Shown: one piece after another, positions 61,439 to 64,000 of the stretch
Position numbering within the stretch: position 1 is the stretch's first letter
How the letters are laid out: the number at the start of each line of letters is the position of its first letter
Assembly (NCBI GenBank): GCA_956465555.1
Contig: OY101116.1
Location: 3,472,001-3,536,000, forward strand
DNA length: 64,000 nt
Source of the DNA: Nitzschia sp. pyKryTriq1
Lineage: Eukaryota > Bacillariophyta > Bacillariophyceae > Bacillariales > Bacillariaceae
Reading direction: 5' to 3'
Notes under the pieces: model-generated
What the model was told of the DNA's origin: nothing
Seen by the model: the letters and a program-made list of their open reading frames with translations, nothing else
Databases searched by the model: none
Made by a program: the position numbers and the translations under genes

Positions 61439-62122
61439 GTCAAACGTGAGGAGAGGAGTAGTAGGAATACGCACGTACTCTGCCAACGATGAAGAGTGGC
61501 GCTGGTCGGGTGCGAGTTTTCGTAACCTAGTAGTAGACAGAAGGTACAATTACGCATATGCTACTTTAGTTTGTTCTTGTGCGCACAAGCTGTGCCACTC
61601 TACTCTAGCGTAAAGAGAGTAGAGACCAGTTTTCGAGTATTGATCTGTTTTCGAGTATTGATCTTTGCGATTGAATAGTTTAGAGAGTAGTAGATGATCC
61701 AAATCTAGCTATGCTATGGACGGGTTGTTGTGCCTACCGGTACACGTGGAAATTGCTCATTGCGCGCGCATGCCATCATCCCGCGCGGTCTGCGTGATGA
61801 TGACGTTCCTTTTCTCATCGCATAGATGATGTTTTTGTGTGGCTCCGATCGCGCGTGTTTTCTTTGTTGGCCATCATGCTGCGATGCGATGATGTTCTTT
61901 GCGGCTACCGCGGTACTATACACCATTGTAGCATGCTGATGATGATGCACGATGAGAGGCCATCATTCGCTATACTGTTTTTTTAAATAAACTGCTTTCT
62001 CGGCTCTGTTCAGTGGCAACATCCTTCTTGCTGCGATACCGGTATCGGTGGAATAGTCCACGGCTCGGGTAGATTCTGCATCAAGCTCTGTTAGAAGTTT
62101 TCAGTGCGTTGAAAAGAAGGAT
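61439..62122. other. Spacer with an 18-bp tandem repeat
   Basis: GTTTTCGAGTATTGATCT occurs twice back to back at 61629-61646 and 61647-61664. ACCGGTACACG and ATACCGGTATCGG words lie at 61737 and 62037. No gene. Confidence 0.55.
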
Positions 62123-64000
62123 ATGCCTCATCAATTGGCAACGTGCAACAGGAGGAGGCATCCTGCCGTCGGAAGATCCAAAAAGATGGCAGCCACTTTT
62201 TTCTGCGTGTCTTCGTCTTTCACGGGTGCCCATGCCTTTGTGAGAAACTCGGCCTCGCGATCGAGAGCCTTTGGATTTGTTTCCAAGAGTCCTCGATTGG
62301 AAAGGATTGTCCCGTCCTCGCGGCTTTACTTTCCCGTGGCACCTTCAGCGACCGTAGAGAAAGTGACGGAATATGATATTTTGAACAAAGAACGGGGTTT
62401 GGAGTCTTATACTCCAACGGATTTCGAGGGTGAGATCTACAAGTGGTGGGAAGACGCTGGTTGCTTCAAACCAGATGCCAAGCAGAAGCCGTCGGATGAT
62501 AATTCGAAGAAAAAGCCCTACGTCCTGCCGATGCCTCCTCCCAACGTCACTGGAAGGCTTCACATGGGTCATGCCATTTTCGTTGCTCTTCAAGATGTCT
62601 TGGCTAGGTTTCATCGAATGAGAGGACGGCCTGTTCTATGGCTACCTGGTAAGTTTGAAATCTCCCATTGACATAGGGCTGAATAGGTGGTTGGTCTCCT
62701 TCGATATTATTCGCGCTCACATTTCATTTCAAAGGAACTGATCATGCGGGTATCGCGACTCAGCTGCAGGTGGAAAAGCAATTGATTGCCGAGGGTACAA
62801 CTAGAGAAGAGGTCGGTCGTGACGTCTTTTTGGAACGTGTCTGGGAGTATAAGGCGGAACAAGGTGGTCACATTACACGACAATTGCGATCGTTAGGAGC
62901 TTCGGCTGATTGGAGCCGAGAGCGATTCACAATGGATCCGGATCTATGTGAGGCCGTTTCTGAGGCGTTTGTGAGACTTCATGAGAAGGGATTGGTTTAT
63001 CGCGGTGAATACATGGTGAATTGGGCACCGCTTCTGAAAACGGCAGTGAGTGACCTCGAGGTGGAATACTCCGAAGAAGAAGGCAAGCTTTACTATTTCA
63101 AATATATGGTAGACGGCAGCGATGAATTTCTACCCGTGGCGACCACAAGACCTGAAACGATCATGGGAGATACGGCTGTTTGTGTCCATCCTGAAGACGA
63201 ACGGTACAAGGACCTTGTAGGAAAAATGGCCGTCGTTCCAATGAGCGGAGGTAGGACGATTCCTATCATCGCCGACGAGTATGTTGACATGGAGTTCGGC
63301 ACAGGAGCCCTTAAGATTACACCTGGCCACGACCCGAATGATTATGCTATCGGCAAAAAGTTTGACCTTCCAATCATCAACATCATGAACAAGGATGGCT
63401 CACTGAACGCCAATGCTGGCCAATATGATGGTTTGGACCGATTTGAGGCGCGCGAGAAACTGTGGGCTGACATGGGAGCAGCAGACTTGACAATCAAGGC
63501 TGATCCACACACTCAGCGTGTTCCTCGATCGCAACGTGGAGGAGAAATCATTGAGCCCCTAGTGAGCAGCCAGTGGTTTGTGAAGACGGAGGGGATGGGT
63601 GCAAAAGCATTGAAAGCCGTTAAGGATGGAGACATCAAGATTGTCCCCCAGCGATTTGACAAGATCTGGTACAACTGGCTAACCGACATTCATGATTGGT
63701 GTGTGTCCAGGCAGCTCTGGTGGGGGCATCGCATCCCCGTCTGGTATGTCGGCGAAACCGGCGAAGCAGAATACGTTGTTGCTCGAAACGATAAGGAGGC
63801 ACGGGAGAAGGCTGTTGCAGCAGGTCACCCAGAAGATGTCACACTGCGTCAAGAGGAAGACGTATTAGACACCTGGTTTAGTTCTGGTCTCTGGCCATTC
63901 GCCACGTTAGGCTGGCCTGGGAATGAGGGAGACATGGATTCTGATTTGGCTCGATTCTATCCTGCTACTTGTTTGGAGACCGGATACGATATTCTCTTCT
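62123..64000 (+). CDS. Valyl-tRNA synthetase, organelle-targeted, 3' end cut by window
   Basis: Two exons visible, 62123-62648 and 62735-64000 (open), with an 86-bp GT-AG intron; the gene runs past the right edge. It charges tRNA-Val. The leader may start at 62123 or 62186 (MAATFFCVSSSFTGAHAFVR); the AHAF site favours plastid targeting. Class I landmarks: MPPPNVTGRLHMGHAIFVAL with the HIGH motif as H147-M-G-H, WLPG-TDHAGIATQLQVEKQL across the splice, RSLGASADWSRERFTMDP, and the editing domain with DEFLPVATTRPETIMGDTAV and PGHDPNDYAIGKKFDLPIIN. IYNWLTDIHDWCVSRQLWWG (with W for the ValRS signature) and DVLDTWFSSGLWPFATLGWP confirm ValRS. The KMSKS loop is beyond the edge. Confidence 0.93.

Noticed and set aside
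1-64000. CRISPR arrays, bacterial operons, insertion sequences
   Set aside because: No regularly spaced direct repeats with unique spacers, no polycistronic runs, and spliced nuclear genes throughout.

Overview
The window looks like nuclear DNA of a diatom, probably a pennate one. The genes are eukaryotic, each split by zero to two short GT-AG introns (70 to 158 bases). Several products carry bipartite plastid leaders (signal peptide plus an ASAFAP-like cleavage motif). The gene set (plastid uroporphyrinogen decarboxylase, plastid bL9, a bilin reductase, a Psb31/PsbQ-like lumenal protein, a DUF6824-type protein, several diatom-type Cys-rich or multi-TM proteins) fits a photosynthetic stramenopile. 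The assignment comes from content only; I could not search a database.

Layout. 0-5.9 kb: a 5'-cut gene for a protein with five YKFGDIT-type repeats, a diacylglycerol-lipase-beta homologue and a secreted Cys-rich protein. 7-14.4 kb: an RGG-tract/sulfotransferase fusion, a GT4-type glycosyltransferase, a ferredoxin-dependent bilin reductase and a mitochondrial quinone oxidoreductase. 14.9-24 kb: TIM44, an Mpv17/PMP22 protein, a Cys-rich type I membrane protein and an ankyrin/ion channel protein. 24.7-33.9 kb: a Pat1-like decapping factor, the RES-complex protein RBMX2/Ist3, a RING protein, uroporphyrinogen decarboxylase, a tRNA-Arg(UCG) and SBDS with a zinc-finger tail. 35-44.9 kb: a DUF6824-type protein, a GT31-like glycosyltransferase, an odd 2.25-kb segment with broken copies of two host genes between inverted repeats, an alanine-glyoxylate type aminotransferase and an 8-TM protein. 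46.9-53.3 kb: a heat-shock transcription factor and a PMCA-type calcium ATPase. 53.7-64 kb: a retroelement relic, a lumenal PSII-type protein, ALG1, plastid bL9, a tiny beta-domain protein, a TrmA/RumA methyltransferase and a plastid-type valyl-tRNA synthetase cut by the right edge.

No operon or pathway cluster is visible. Genes alternate in strand and are separated by 0.1-2 kb spacers. The spacers are strikingly uniform: they are loaded with the short palindrome TACCGGTA and its GGTACC/GTAC relatives and with TAC/TAG trinucleotide runs, while coding exons are nearly free of them. Two less expected elements stand out. One is a short inverted-repeat element (331 bp, 35-bp termini) with a second 130-bp copy abutting the TIM44 stop codon. 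The other is the 39.0-41.34 kb segment, which combines a perfect 42-bp palindrome, a 29/30 inverted repeat 2.25 kb apart, a 5'-truncated zinc-finger-protein fragment and a frameshifted Pol III subunit RPC7 gene.
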